Assembly (NCBI GenBank): GCA_017849575.1
Contig: JAFIGV010000014.1
Span: forward strand, 186,001 to 250,000
Length of the DNA stretch: 64,000 nt
Source: Flavipsychrobacter sp.
Lineage (GTDB): Bacteria > Bacteroidota > Bacteroidia > Chitinophagales > Chitinophagaceae
Direction of reading: 5' to 3'
Below are positions 34,571 through 43,469 of the stretch, in pieces; position 1 is the first letter of the stretch; each line of letters starts with the position of its first letter. Below the pieces are notes generated by a model, which searched no databases, was not told the origin of the DNA, and saw nothing but the letters and a program-made list of their open reading frames with translations. Position numbers and translations under genes: made by a program.

Positions 34571-36364
34571 TTACACCTCAAATTGCAACTTGCTCAGGCT
34601 TTTGTACAATCCATTCTCAAGTTCAAGCAATTCAAAATGGGTACCTTTTTCCCGTATCGCCCCATGTTCCAGCACCAATATCTGATCGGCATTGCGTATG
34701 GTAGAAAGCCGGTGCGCAATGACGAAAGAAGTGCGGTTCTTCATCAGGTTAAATAAGGCTTCCTGCACCAGGGCTTCGGATTCAGAATCCAGCGAACTGG
34801 TAGCCTCATCCAGAATTAATATAGCAGGATCTTTGAGTATGGCACGGGCTATTGCAATACGTTGTCTCTGACCACCCGAAAGCTTTACGCCACGCTCGCC
34901 TACCACCGTTTCGTAGCCCTCCGGAAATCGTTGGATGAACTCGTGCGCATTGGCCTTTCTGGCTGCTTCTTCTACTTCCTCCCGAGTGGCATCAGGCTTA
35001 CCGTAGGCAATATTTTCGAAGATGCTGCCACCAAACAGCAATACGTCCTGCGGCACTAAGGCCATCTGCCTGCGGAGCTGGCTTAGCGGAAATTCATCGG
35101 CTGCTCTTCCGTCGAACAATATACTCCCCGATTGTGGATCGTAAAACCGGAGCAGAAGGGAAACGAGGGTGCTTTTGCCTGCTCCGCTCGGGCCAACCAC
35201 AGCAATCTGCTGCCCGGGCGCTGCTTCGATATTCAAATGTTTCAGCACCTGCACTTCCGGTCTTGATGGATAGTAAAATGAAACATCACGAAGTTGCACT
35301 TTTCCCTGCAGGCGGTACTCTGGTTGCAGCATTTCGTCGGCTACAGTTACGGTTTCTGTAGACTCCTTCAATATTTCTCTGACCCTTTGTGTGGCGCCAA
35401 TAGTTTTTTGCAGTTGACTATAGATATCTGCAAAGCCCGCCATTGTGCCCCCCACAAATGCAGTAAAAATCACAAACTTCATGAGATTGCCCACCTCCAT
35501 GTTCATGGTCATGGCGTACCAAACTACCAGCACTATAGCCCCAAATACACTAAAGATCATAAAGGAGATGAACATGCCACGCACCCGTCCATTGCGCACC
35601 GCCAGCCGCACAACATCGGTCACACTTTTGGTGTATCGTCCTATTTCATACCATTCATTATTGAAAGCCTTCACATTGCTGATGCCCTGAAGTGTTTCCT
35701 GCACAATGGTGCCCGAGTCGGCAAGCTGATCCTGCGCCATGCGGCTGTACTTTCGTATCGTTCGGCTGAAGATCAATGCGATGATGATGACGATCGGTAT
35801 GACGGAAAGCATCACGAGCGTAAGCTTTACGGACAGATACAGGATCATACCCACCCCGATGACCATAGTGAGGACACCGCGGAGCAGTTCGGCCAGCATT
35901 ACAGACACCGCATCCTGTATCTGGGTGATATCTGCACTGATGCGCGAACTCAGTTCCCCTACCCTTCTTTGTGCAAAGAAGTCCATGGGCATCATAATCA
36001 GGTGCCTGTAAATATCCTTGCGCATATCAGCTACGGCATTTTCACCCACCGAAGTAAAAAGATAGACACGCATAAATGAAAACAGCATCTGCAGGGTGAG
36101 TAACGCAATCATGATGACAGCGATAAGGCCCGGCGAGAAATGAAGCGTGGAAGCCGAAGGATTGCCCGTGGCACTATTGATCATTTCGCCAAGCAAATAG
36201 GGAAAGGCCATGGTACTTCCCGCAGAAAGTGAAATAAAGAGCAGACCTAACAGAAACCGGGTACGGTAAGGCCGAAGATACCGGAAAATGGTCAGGCCTT
36301 CTCGAAGGCTTTCACGCGTGAGTTTTGCTTTAGGTACATCAACAGTTTGTCCGCCTCTTGCCAT
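34571..36364 (-). CDS. ABC transporter, fused permease and ATPase (MsbA/BmrA-like exporter)
   Basis: The 597-residue half-transporter has an N-terminal six-helix type-I exporter domain, starting with YRTRFLLGLLFISLSAGSTMAFPYLLGEM. A C-terminal ATPase follows with Walker A GPSGAGKS, signature LSGGQRQRIAIARAILK, Walker B ILILDEATSSLD and the H-loop FVIAHRLSTI. It works as a homodimer exporting lipids, drugs or peptides. Lipid A flippase (MsbA) is one option but the substrate cannot be told from sequence. It is alone between two genes of the other strand. Confidence 0.93.
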   Translation of the reverse strand: MARGGQTVDVPKAKLTRESLREGLTIFRYLRPYRTRFLLGLLFISLSAGSTMAFPYLLGEMINSATGNPSASTLHFSPGLIAVIMIALLTLQMLFSFMRVYLFTSVGENAVADMRKDIYRHLIMMPMDFFAQRRVGELSSRISADITQIQDAVSVMLAELLRGVLTMVIGVGMILYLSVKLTLVMLSVIPIVIIIALIFSRTIRKYSRMAQDQLADSGTIVQETLQGISNVKAFNNEWYEIGRYTKSVTDVVRLAVRNGRVRGMFISFMIFSVFGAIVLVVWYAMTMNMEVGNLMKFVIFTAFVGGTMAGFADIYSQLQKTIGATQRVREILKESTETVTVADEMLQPEYRLQGKVQLRDVSFYYPSRPEVQVLKHLNIEAAPGQQIAVVGPSGAGKSTLVSLLLRFYDPQSGSILFDGRAADEFPLSQLRRQMALVPQDVLLFGGSIFENIAYGKPDATREEVEEAARKANAHEFIQRFPEGYETVVGERGVKLSGGQRQRIAIARAILKDPAILILDEATSSLDSESEALVQEALFNLMKNRTSFVIAHRLSTIRNADQILVLEHGAIREKGTHFELLELENGLYKSLSKLQFEV

Positions 36365-36515
36365 GCTGAAATGCTTTTTGACGCTGCAAAACTACATGCT
36401 CTGCGGGAAGCCCGCCCGATAATTTCGGTCAGTGACGGTCCTACATCGGTTAAAGTATTCTGAAAATGAACGTCGGTGGGACGGTATGGCCAAAGTCTGC
36501 CTCTGGATTTTTCAT

Positions 36516-36523
36516 TAGGTTTG
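36516..36523 (+). promoter_or_regulatory. Candidate -7 promoter box before the 193-residue hypothetical gene
   Basis: TAGGTTTG matches TAnnTTTG, 20 nt before the ATG at 36544, supporting that start over 36466. No TTG at -33. Confidence 0.4.
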
Positions 36524-36543
36524 TACAAAGCCTCACTGTACTT

Positions 36544-37125
36544 ATGGAAAGGATCAACAGTCTGCTCGAAAAGATTAGAGAACTCAACAGAATCCCCCAG
36601 CCCACCGTCATAGAGATAGACCTGATGATGGATTATACCAGGGTGATGTATGCAGACCTGCTGGAATGGAGACAGAAAGTAGGCTTTAATGAAGCCATAA
36701 CGATGCAACCGTCCGTCGTTTCAAAGTCGGAGCCCCGGCCTGCTCCTATGAGTGCGATAATGGAGCCTGCAACTGAGGAACCTTCAAAGGTTTCAGACAC
36801 CAAAAACAGTAATGCTTTGCCGGTAGAAGACGTGCTGCTCCCACCTCCGGTCATGCCTGTTTTTCAGCCAGCGCGACGATATGCGGGTACAGACATCAGG
36901 CAACTGGTTGGCATCAACGACAAATATCAGTATATCTCAGAGCTTTTTGCCAATAACGTGGAAGCCTACGAAGCCGTGATGCAGGAACTCAACACTTTCG
37001 ACGCTGAAGAGGAAGCAATCATCTGGATCAACAATTCTGTCAGCACACAGTTCGGCTGGCAGGAGGATACAGAATCTGTGCAAGCCTTTTTCAGGTTGCT
37101 GGCCGAATATTTCAGTGTGAGTTAA
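36544..37125 (+). CDS. Hypothetical protein with conserved C-terminal domain
   Basis: The 193-residue product has a coiled-coil-like N-terminus (MERINSLLEKIRELNRIPQ ... LMMDYTRVMYADLLEWRQK). A Pro/Ser/Glu-rich linker (about residues 55-110) leads to a C-terminal domain DIRQLVGINDKYQYISELFANNVEAYEAVMQELNTF ... FFRLLAEYF. That domain resembles one I know from many Bacteroidetes hypotheticals, where a similar IGINEKF-ELF-LN pattern occurs. No function is known. The frame is open to 36466, but the promoter-like box at 36516 favours 36544. Confidence 0.72.
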   Translation: MERINSLLEKIRELNRIPQPTVIEIDLMMDYTRVMYADLLEWRQKVGFNEAITMQPSVVSKSEPRPAPMSAIMEPATEEPSKVSDTKNSNALPVEDVLLPPPVMPVFQPARRYAGTDIRQLVGINDKYQYISELFANNVEAYEAVMQELNTFDAEEEAIIWINNSVSTQFGWQEDTESVQAFFRLLAEYFSVS

Positions 37126-37127
37126 CG

Positions 37128-37898
37128 CTATTCAAAAAATATTTCCTCAGACTTCCTTCTGAAAATGGGAATGAACCAGGCACCCCGAATGCCGAAAAGA
37201 AGGTCGAAGCGCTTGTCGTTTCCGGGGCGGCCAACATCAAAAAGATAGTCTCTGCGGCCCTGTGTAAACCCTGCCAGCACATCGAGGCCAACCGTGAAAT
37301 TGACCAGACCATTGTTAGCATAATACACATAGCCGGCATATTGCTCTACATACATGCCGTTGGCCAAACGATCATAACCCTTCTTATAGTCACCCTGCAA
37401 TTGAGGAATCGTTCCTGCGTTGCGGGTAACAATATGAATTTTGTGCTGAATAAAACCGGCAGAAGTGATGAGCTGCAAACCATTGTCCGGATTCGTTTTT
37501 GAGAAATTTATTGTTTTTCCGAACTGCAGCCCGATAGCATACCCACGTTCATAAGTCTCAATCGGTTTCCGAAATCCTTCTGTCGTGATCAGGGTACCCT
37601 CACTTGTCCGAATGTTTTGAAGAAAACCCGGCTCTTCGACCTTATTCCCCAGTATAAAATCGGCCTTCACACCCAACAGCCAGTTGCTTCTGGTCTTGTA
37701 GAAAACGGACGGCCCTACCCGGTAGCTGGTGCCAAAGCGACGGGCCATATCGCCGCCGGGAAAATCCAAATTACCGGCAAGACTGATAACAAAACCCTTT
37801 TTAGCCTCTCTCTTCGGGGTGCCGAAAAGCTCATCCTGCGCATGTGCCCAGGATCCTGACAACAGGCAAGCCACCAGGGCCACTGTTTTTAACTTCAT
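37128..37898 (-). CDS. Outer-membrane beta-barrel-like protein
   Basis: The 256-residue product has a signal peptide (MKLKTVALVACLLSGSWAHAQ). It shows repeated amphipathic strands (GFVISLAGNLDFPGGDMA, SNWLLGVKADFILGN, YAIGLQFGKTINF, LVNFTVGLDVLAGF, DLLFGIRGAWFIPIF), as in Bacteroidetes outer-membrane barrels. The family is not identified. The open frame runs back to 38057, past the start of the divergent DegT gene, but the signal peptide sets the start at 37898. Its stop is 2 nt from the stop of the convergent 36544 gene. Confidence 0.78.
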   Translation of the reverse strand: MKLKTVALVACLLSGSWAHAQDELFGTPKREAKKGFVISLAGNLDFPGGDMARRFGTSYRVGPSVFYKTRSNWLLGVKADFILGNKVEEPGFLQNIRTSEGTLITTEGFRKPIETYERGYAIGLQFGKTINFSKTNPDNGLQLITSAGFIQHKIHIVTRNAGTIPQLQGDYKKGYDRLANGMYVEQYAGYVYYANNGLVNFTVGLDVLAGFTQGRRDYLFDVGRPGNDKRFDLLFGIRGAWFIPIFRRKSEEIFFE

Positions 37899-38018
37899 AT
37901 CATCTGAAAGCGTAAAGATAAGCAGGAAATAGTAGCGGGGTAAAAACCATGTGGAAATTACACTGCGGTGAAAATAGCCAGGGGTCAATAAAAATGATGA
38001 AAATGAAGCGGCAATTTG

Positions 38019-38026
38019 TAGGTTTG
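38019..38026 (+). promoter_or_regulatory. Candidate -7 promoter box of the DegT/rfbC operon
   Basis: TAGGTTTG matches TAnnTTTG and ends 25 nt before the ATG at 38052. No TTG at the proper -33 spacing. Confidence 0.42.
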
Positions 38027-38051
38027 CAGCCGTTAAAACCAGTAAGATACC

Positions 38052-39191
38052 ATGCATAAAATACAGATGGTAGATTTGAAAAGGCAGTATGAAAAAATCA
38101 AGCCTGAGGTGGATGCTGCCATCCAGAATGTACTAGATTCAACAGCCTTTATCGGCGGTCCGGATGTGAGCGCATTTTCCCGCGAACTTGCAGACTACAA
38201 CGGCGTGCGCCACGTGATACCCTGTGCCAACGGTACCGATGCATTGCAGATTGCGCTGATGGCTTTGGGGTTGCAACCCGGCGACGAAGTGATTACCCCT
38301 TCTTTCACTTATATAGCTACGGTGGAAGTAGTGGCCCTGCTGCGACTGACGCCCGTTTTTGTGGATGTAGATGCGGACACTTACACCATGAACATTGAAA
38401 GCCTGAAAAAGGCGATCACGAAAAAAACAAAAGCCATCATACCGGTTCATCTTTACGGACAGGCTGCTGATATGGAACCCATACTGGCTCTTGCGGCCGA
38501 GCATGGAATAGCGGTGATCGAAGACAATGCTCAGGCCATTGGCGGCGACTATACCTTTTCTGATGGAACAAAAAAGAAGACCGGCTCCATGGGGGTTGTT
38601 GGCACTACTTCGTTCTTTCCATCCAAAAATCTGGGATGTTACGGCGATGGTGGCGCAATGTTTACCAACGATGATGCCCTGGCTGAAAAGCTCCGCATGA
38701 TCGCGAACCATGGTCAGAATGTGCGCTATTACCACGAAATGGTAGGATGCAACAGCCGGCTCGACGCCATACAGGCGGCTATCTTGCGCATTAAGCTCAG
38801 GCATCTCGACGAGTATTGCGATGCACGGAGAAAGGTGGCCGATCATTACGATCAGGCTTTTTCGGGTCATGCCTCCCTCACTACACCCTACCGCGCTCCT
38901 TACTCCCGACATGTGTTTCATCAATACACCCTTCAGCTCAGCGGGGTAAACCGCGACAAGTTGATCGGCCTGCTGGCGGAGAAAGGAATTCCCTCTATGC
39001 TGTATTACCCAGTACCGAGCCATAAACAAAACATGTTCAAATCATTGGGCGGCGGGGCCTTCCGGCTTCCGGTTACCGATGAACTTCAGGAAAGAGTGTT
39101 ATCTCTGCCTATTCACACGGAATTCACCAAAGAAGAACTGGATTATATTTCAACGAACTTTCTTGAGGCGCTTGAGGCTTCACGTATCTGA
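38052..39191 (+). CDS. DegT/DnrJ/EryC1/StrS family sugar aminotransferase
   Basis: The 379-residue PLP enzyme opens MHKIQMVDLKRQYEKIKPEVDAAI. It has CANGTDALQIALMALGLQPGDEVITPSFTY, IPVHLYGQAADM, VIEDNAQAIGGDY and the PLP lysine in SFFPSKNLGCYGDGGAM (Lys192). Family members transfer an amino group to nucleotide-activated keto-sugars, used in O-antigen and capsule. rfbC follows after 2 nt, so the product is probably an amino-dTDP-sugar, although UDP-linked substrates (WbpE-like) are possible from the sequence. Confidence 0.94.
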   Translation: MHKIQMVDLKRQYEKIKPEVDAAIQNVLDSTAFIGGPDVSAFSRELADYNGVRHVIPCANGTDALQIALMALGLQPGDEVITPSFTYIATVEVVALLRLTPVFVDVDADTYTMNIESLKKAITKKTKAIIPVHLYGQAADMEPILALAAEHGIAVIEDNAQAIGGDYTFSDGTKKKTGSMGVVGTTSFFPSKNLGCYGDGGAMFTNDDALAEKLRMIANHGQNVRYYHEMVGCNSRLDAIQAAILRIKLRHLDEYCDARRKVADHYDQAFSGHASLTTPYRAPYSRHVFHQYTLQLSGVNRDKLIGLLAEKGIPSMLYYPVPSHKQNMFKSLGGGAFRLPVTDELQERVLSLPIHTEFTKEELDYISTNFLEALEASRI

Positions 39192-39193
39192 AT

Positions 39194-39745
39194 ATGAACA
39201 TCGTAACTACCCCCATTGAGGGACTGCTGATTATTGAACCACGGGTGTTTCATGACGATCGTGGATATTTCTATGAAAGCTATAATAAAAAAGCTTTTGC
39301 ATCTGCGACGGGCGTACATATTGACTTTGTGCAGGATAATCAGGCCCGATCGAGTAAATATGTATTGAGGGGACTACACTTCCAAAATCCGCCCACGGCT
39401 CAAACCAAGCTCATCCGCGCGCTGGAGGGTACCATCTGGGACGTGGTGGTGGACATTCGCAGGAACAGTAAAACTTTTGGACAATGGTTTGGTGTAGAAT
39501 TATCTGCAGAAAACAAACGCCAGTTTCTGATACCCAAAGGATTTGCTCATGGCTACTCCGTGCTCAGCGACACGGCAGAGGTCTTTTACAAATGTGACGA
39601 TTTTTACAGCAAAGAAGACGAAGGTGGTGTGTTGTATAACGACCCTGCCCTTCAGATAGACTGGAAAATTCCGCTCGACCAAGCCATAGTATCCGACAAA
39701 GATTTGCAACAGCCATTGCTGAACCTATCGAACAGCAAATTTTGA
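39194..39745 (+). CDS. rfbC: dTDP-4-dehydrorhamnose 3,5-epimerase
   Basis: The 183-residue cupin enzyme has the expected motifs: FHDDRGYFYESYNKKAF, VQDNQARSSKYVLRGLHFQNPP (catalytic His), ALEGTIWDVVVDIRRNS, IPKGFAHGYSVLSDTAEVFYKCDDFY and YNDPALQIDW. It epimerises C3 and C5 of the 4-keto-6-deoxy sugar made by RfbB. It begins 2 nt after the DegT stop, so the two are co-translated. It is ~38 kb from rfbB/rfbA. rfbD was not found in the window. Confidence 0.96.
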   Translation: MNIVTTPIEGLLIIEPRVFHDDRGYFYESYNKKAFASATGVHIDFVQDNQARSSKYVLRGLHFQNPPTAQTKLIRALEGTIWDVVVDIRRNSKTFGQWFGVELSAENKRQFLIPKGFAHGYSVLSDTAEVFYKCDDFYSKEDEGGVLYNDPALQIDWKIPLDQAIVSDKDLQQPLLNLSNSKF

Positions 39746-39799
39746 CATCTGCGCCCCCGCAGACTAAACGCATGATGAAGTAGCAAGTAACTGAGAAGA

Positions 39800-40075
39800 A
39801 TGGCAGCGGTTGAAATCAACATAAAAGGAAAAGTGCAGGGCGTATGGTTTCGTAAGTCAGCCAAGCAGCAAGCCGACACTTTGCGGCTGCAGGGCTGGGT
39901 ACGCAATAACCCCGACGGATCGGTAAGTCTGTATGCTACCGGAGCTCAAACGGCATTGGATGAACTGATAGCCTGGTGCAGACAGGGCCCTCCTCAGGCT
40001 GTAGTGTCTGAAGTGCTTGTACAGGAAAGCCAGGAACACACCCTTAACGAATTCACCATCGAACGAGATCCATAA
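39800..40075 (+). CDS. Acylphosphatase
   Basis: The 91-residue protein has the acylphosphatase signature KGKVQGVWFRKSAKQQA (catalytic Arg18) and GWVRNNPDGSVSLYATG (catalytic Asn36). It hydrolyses acyl phosphates such as carbamoyl or 1,3-bisphosphoglycerate in the cytoplasm. Its stop codon overlaps the next ATG by one base (TAATG), so translation is coupled to the MBL-fold gene. Confidence 0.95.
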   Translation: MAAVEINIKGKVQGVWFRKSAKQQADTLRLQGWVRNNPDGSVSLYATGAQTALDELIAWCRQGPPQAVVSEVLVQESQEHTLNEFTIERDP

Positions 40076-40887
40076 TGCTCTACACCTGTTCCATAGCATC
40101 AGGGAGTAACGGCAATTGCTACTATGTGGGCGATGGAAAAGATGCTGTATTGATTGATGCAGGCATCTCGTGCCGAGAAACAGAAAAGAGAATGCGTTTA
40201 CGCGGACTATCCCTGCAGTCTGTCCGGGCAGTCTTCATTTCTCACGAGCATACGGATCATATTAAGGGTGTGGAGGTACTCACCCAGAAATATCAGATAC
40301 CTGTTTATTTTACGGAGCCTACCCACAGGTGCAGCCGTTTAAGAATAGATGAACGGTTGGTTCGTTATTTTTCAACTACAGATTGTATTTCGGTGGGTAG
40401 CCTTACGGTTCAGGCCTTTAGTAAAAATCATGATGCTATAGACCCTCATAGCTTTGTCATACATGCGGCAGGTTTGCGTGTTGGCGTCTTCACAGATATT
40501 GGCGCTGTGTGTCCGCAGGTAGAACAGCATTTCCTGGCGTGCGATGCGGCTTATCTGGAAGCGAACTACGACGACCTGATGCTGGAACGTGGCCGCTACC
40601 CCTGGCACCTTAAGAAGCGTATCGCCGGCGACAAAGGCCACCTGTCCAACAATCAGGCGCTTGAACTTTTTTTAAAGAGTAACGCCGAAAAGCTTCAATA
40701 CCTCGTTCTCTCCCATCTCTCTAAGGATAATAACTGCCCTCAACTGGTGACAGAACTTTTTCAGCGCCATAGCGACGGCACACAGATAGTAGTAGCTCCC
40801 CGACATGAAGCTACACAGGTTTGTAGCCTTTCCCCGAGGGCACAGACGGTTTGGCAACAGACCATGAAGCAAGCCAGCCTGTTTTGA
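40075..40887 (+). CDS. MBL-fold metallohydrolase, YycJ/WalJ-like
   Basis: The 270-residue protein starts MLYTCSIASGSNGNCYYVGDG, typical of YycJ-type MBL enzymes. It carries the metal motif HEHTDH (residues 57-62) in FISHEHTDHIKGVEVL, then FSKNHDA, VGVFTDIG and YLEANYDDLMLERGRYPW ... KDNN. YycJ relatives are reported as exonucleases acting in mismatch repair or as WalK-linked proteins in Firmicutes. In Bacteroidetes the role is not established. The gene is coupled to acylphosphatase by one-base overlap. Confidence 0.92.
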   Translation: MLYTCSIASGSNGNCYYVGDGKDAVLIDAGISCRETEKRMRLRGLSLQSVRAVFISHEHTDHIKGVEVLTQKYQIPVYFTEPTHRCSRLRIDERLVRYFSTTDCISVGSLTVQAFSKNHDAIDPHSFVIHAAGLRVGVFTDIGAVCPQVEQHFLACDAAYLEANYDDLMLERGRYPWHLKKRIAGDKGHLSNNQALELFLKSNAEKLQYLVLSHLSKDNNCPQLVTELFQRHSDGTQIVVAPRHEATQVCSLSPRAQTVWQQTMKQASLF

Positions 40888-40941
40888 TCGTCTCACCTGT
40901 GGAATAATTTCATTATCTTATTGCCTGAAAACTCATGTCAT

Positions 40942-41286
40942 ATGTCGGCAAAAGCTATTACAGAACCATTTGCTTCGCAGGCTGACCTTCCTGAAATGCT
41001 TCGGAAAGGGCTATCGGACGATAAGATCAGAGCGTCTCTTCACGATCGTTATCAGGATGAATTTCTGGTGGAGAAGTTAATGGCTGAGGTAAAGAAACTG
41101 CGTAATTCCGCAAAGACAACGAGTGGACTGATCTTTGTTTTTATAGGCGCTGTGTTGTTGTTGCTCAGTTGCATCTTAACCCTGACAGGCTCCTATTCTT
41201 CAGGCACATTTGGCCCGTTCTTATTTGGCCTAACTTCCATAGGGCTCATCATTGTGTTTATAGGTCTGGTGAAAATTTTCAATTGA
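40942..41286 (+). CDS. Hypothetical small membrane protein
   Basis: I do not recognise a family. The 114-residue product has a soluble helical N-terminal half (LPEMLRKGLSDDKIRASLHDRYQDEFLVEKLMAEVKKLRNS). Two C-terminal membrane segments follow: GLIFVFIGAVLLLLSCILTLTG and FGLTSIGLIIVFIGLVKIF. The ATG at 40942 is used; a TTG further upstream is unlikely. Confidence 0.65.
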   Translation: MSAKAITEPFASQADLPEMLRKGLSDDKIRASLHDRYQDEFLVEKLMAEVKKLRNSAKTTSGLIFVFIGAVLLLLSCILTLTGSYSSGTFGPFLFGLTSIGLIIVFIGLVKIFN

Positions 41287-41325
41287 AAAATCGGGTCACA
41301 GGTACAGCCTAAGTCATTTGGTTAA

Positions 41326-41360
41326 AAAATGGCCGTCTCGCCAGAGTCGGGGCGAGACGG
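41326..41360 (-). terminator. Rho-independent terminator after htpG
   Basis: On the minus strand a perfect 10-bp stem CCGTCTCGCC / GGCGAGACGG (41351-41360, 41333-41342) with an 8-nt loop is followed by CCATTTTTT. Confidence 0.88.
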
Positions 41361-41393
41361 ACCAATAAACCCGTTTGTTACGGATGATCAGAA

Positions 41394-43277
41394 TCAGATC
41401 AATTCCATGCTACGGCTTACGAAGGCAGTGAGATCGCTGCCGGTAAGCATGCCCTGTGAAAGCAAGGCAAGATCGAAAGCCTGCCGGGCCAATTGCTCTT
41501 TCTGTGCTTCGTCCGGCGTGTCGAGTATTTTAGAAATCAATTTGTGGTTACTGTTCACCACCACTTTGTAGTTGTCGGGCATGGAGCCATAAAAACTGTA
41601 AGGTCCACCCATTTTAGCCATGTCTTTCATCCGGCGCATAAACTCGTCCATGGTTACCGTCACCGCCATTTCATCGGCCTGATGAGGCTCTAATTCCACC
41701 TGCATATTCGGCTTGTTCACTGCCTTGCTAAAGACATCTTTGATGGCGTTACGCTGCTCTTCGGTGAGCACGTCTTCAATTTTTCCTTCCTTTTCTATGA
41801 GTTTGGCAGGTACATCTGCATCTACACGCTTCAGGGTCAGCTTTTCGGCTTTACGCTCTACGTGGCCAATAAAGTGTGTATCCAACGGGCCGTCCATCAC
41901 CAGTACGTCATACCCTTTCTTTTCTGCGGCCTGAATAAAACTGTCTTGCTTCGCTACTTCTGAAGCATATAGATAAACCAGGTTTCCTTCTTTATCGGTC
42001 TGGTTGTCCTTTACTTTTTCTTTGTACTCTTCGAGAGTAAAAAACTCTCCCTTGGTATTTTTCAGCAAGGCAAAATCGCGCGCCTTCTCGTCAAACTTTT
42101 CATCGCTGATCATGCCATACTTCACAAACAGACCTATATCATTCCACTTCTCTTCGTAGGCCTTACGGTCGTTCTTGAAGAGCTCATTCAGTTTATCGGC
42201 CACCTTGCGGGTGATGTAGCTGTTGATCTTTTTTACATTGCTATCGGCCTGCAGAAAACTTCTTGATACGTTGAGCGGAATATCCGGACTGTCAATGACA
42301 CCGTGCAGCAACATCAAAAACTCAGGAACGATATCTTTCACCTCGTCGGTAATGAACACCTGACGGGAGTATAACTGAATCTTGTTCCGCTGCAATTCAA
42401 GCTCGTTCTTTACCCTCGGGAAATACAGAATTCCAGTGAGATTGAAGGGGTAGTCGACATTGAGATGTATCCAGAACAAAGGATCTTCGGCCATGGGATA
42501 AAGCTCCCGGTAGAAAGAGAGGTAATCTTCGTCCTTCAGATCAGTGGGTGTTTTGGTCCAAAGCGGAGTAGTATTGTTGACAATATTATCTACTTCAACA
42601 GACTTATATTTAGGCTTGCCCTCTTCGTCTTCCCCGTCCTGCACCGATTTGGATTTGGTGCCAAAACGAACGGGAACCGGAAGGAATCGGCAGTATTTGT
42701 CAAGAATTTGTTGTAAACGATATTCTTCGAGGAATTCGCTGTTTTCTTCGTTGATATAAAGAATAATGTCCGTGCCTCGCTGCAGCCTGTTTCCTTCGCT
42801 TATTTCAAACTCCGTACTGCCATCGCAAATCCATCTTGCAGCCTCAGCTCCCTGCTGATACGATAATGTTTGAATCTCTACTTTGTCGGCCACCATAAAT
42901 GCCGAGTAGAAGCCAAGTCCGAAACGCCCGATGATTTCATTAGCATCATTGGCCTCCTTAAACTTCTCCATAAACTCGGTAGCGCCGGAAAAAGCAATCT
43001 GGTTGATATACTTTTTGATCTCTTCGGCTGTCATTCCGATGCCTTTGTCCGACACCGTTATTGTGCGCGCATCCTTATCTACTGCTACATCAATCATCAG
43101 TTCGCCGAGTTCGCCGTTAAACTGACCGAGGCTGGAAAGCCTTTTTATTTTCTGCGTGGCATCTACCGCATTGGATACCAACTCGCGTAAAAAGATTTCA
43201 TGATCTGAATACAGAAACTTTTTGATGATCGGAAAAATGTTCTCGGTGTGGATGGAAATAGTGCCTTTCTCTTGCAT
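41394..43277 (-). CDS. htpG: Molecular chaperone HtpG (Hsp90)
   Basis: The 627-residue protein starts MQEKGTISIHTENIFPIIKKFLYSDHEIFLRELVSNAVDA, with catalytic Glu32 and ATP-binding Asn36 of the GHKL fold. It has the lid and Mg loop (VSDKGIGMTAEEIKKYINQIAFSGA), GRFGLGFYSAFMVADKVE, and the middle and C-terminal dimer domains. NAVDA in place of NASDA is a conservative variant. It is a cytoplasmic ATP-dependent chaperone. The frame extends 74 codons upstream with no Hsp90 features, so 43277 is chosen. A strong terminator follows. Confidence 0.97.
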   Translation of the reverse strand: MQEKGTISIHTENIFPIIKKFLYSDHEIFLRELVSNAVDATQKIKRLSSLGQFNGELGELMIDVAVDKDARTITVSDKGIGMTAEEIKKYINQIAFSGATEFMEKFKEANDANEIIGRFGLGFYSAFMVADKVEIQTLSYQQGAEAARWICDGSTEFEISEGNRLQRGTDIILYINEENSEFLEEYRLQQILDKYCRFLPVPVRFGTKSKSVQDGEDEEGKPKYKSVEVDNIVNNTTPLWTKTPTDLKDEDYLSFYRELYPMAEDPLFWIHLNVDYPFNLTGILYFPRVKNELELQRNKIQLYSRQVFITDEVKDIVPEFLMLLHGVIDSPDIPLNVSRSFLQADSNVKKINSYITRKVADKLNELFKNDRKAYEEKWNDIGLFVKYGMISDEKFDEKARDFALLKNTKGEFFTLEEYKEKVKDNQTDKEGNLVYLYASEVAKQDSFIQAAEKKGYDVLVMDGPLDTHFIGHVERKAEKLTLKRVDADVPAKLIEKEGKIEDVLTEEQRNAIKDVFSKAVNKPNMQVELEPHQADEMAVTVTMDEFMRRMKDMAKMGGPYSFYGSMPDNYKVVVNSNHKLISKILDTPDEAQKEQLARQAFDLALLSQGMLTGSDLTAFVSRSMELI

Positions 43278-43447
43278 ATCTGACAGACTTTGATTGTTAT
43301 TCCGAGGTCTGCAACTTATGTTCCATGGCCAGCAAGCTTGCCAAACTGTCAGCAGCTTCCAAAAACTCTGGACACCTGGCTCTACATTCTGGCATAACAT
43401 TTGGAATTCTTTAGCATCGTTAAAAAAATTCTGTTTATGTATTGTAC

Positions 43448-43455
43448 TACCTTTG
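43448..43455 (+). promoter_or_regulatory. Candidate -7 promoter box of the DUF3108 gene
   Basis: TACCTTTG matches TAnnTTTG and ends 14 nt before ATG 43470, supporting that start. No TTG at -33. Confidence 0.42.
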
Positions 43456-43469
43456 CCGCATTCGTGAAC

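Noticed and set aside
35294-36079. 261-residue plus-strand ORF
   Set aside because: Antisense to the ABC exporter; His/Tyr-rich shadow.
38139-39029. 296-residue minus-strand ORF
   Set aside because: Antisense to the DegT aminotransferase; no domain features.
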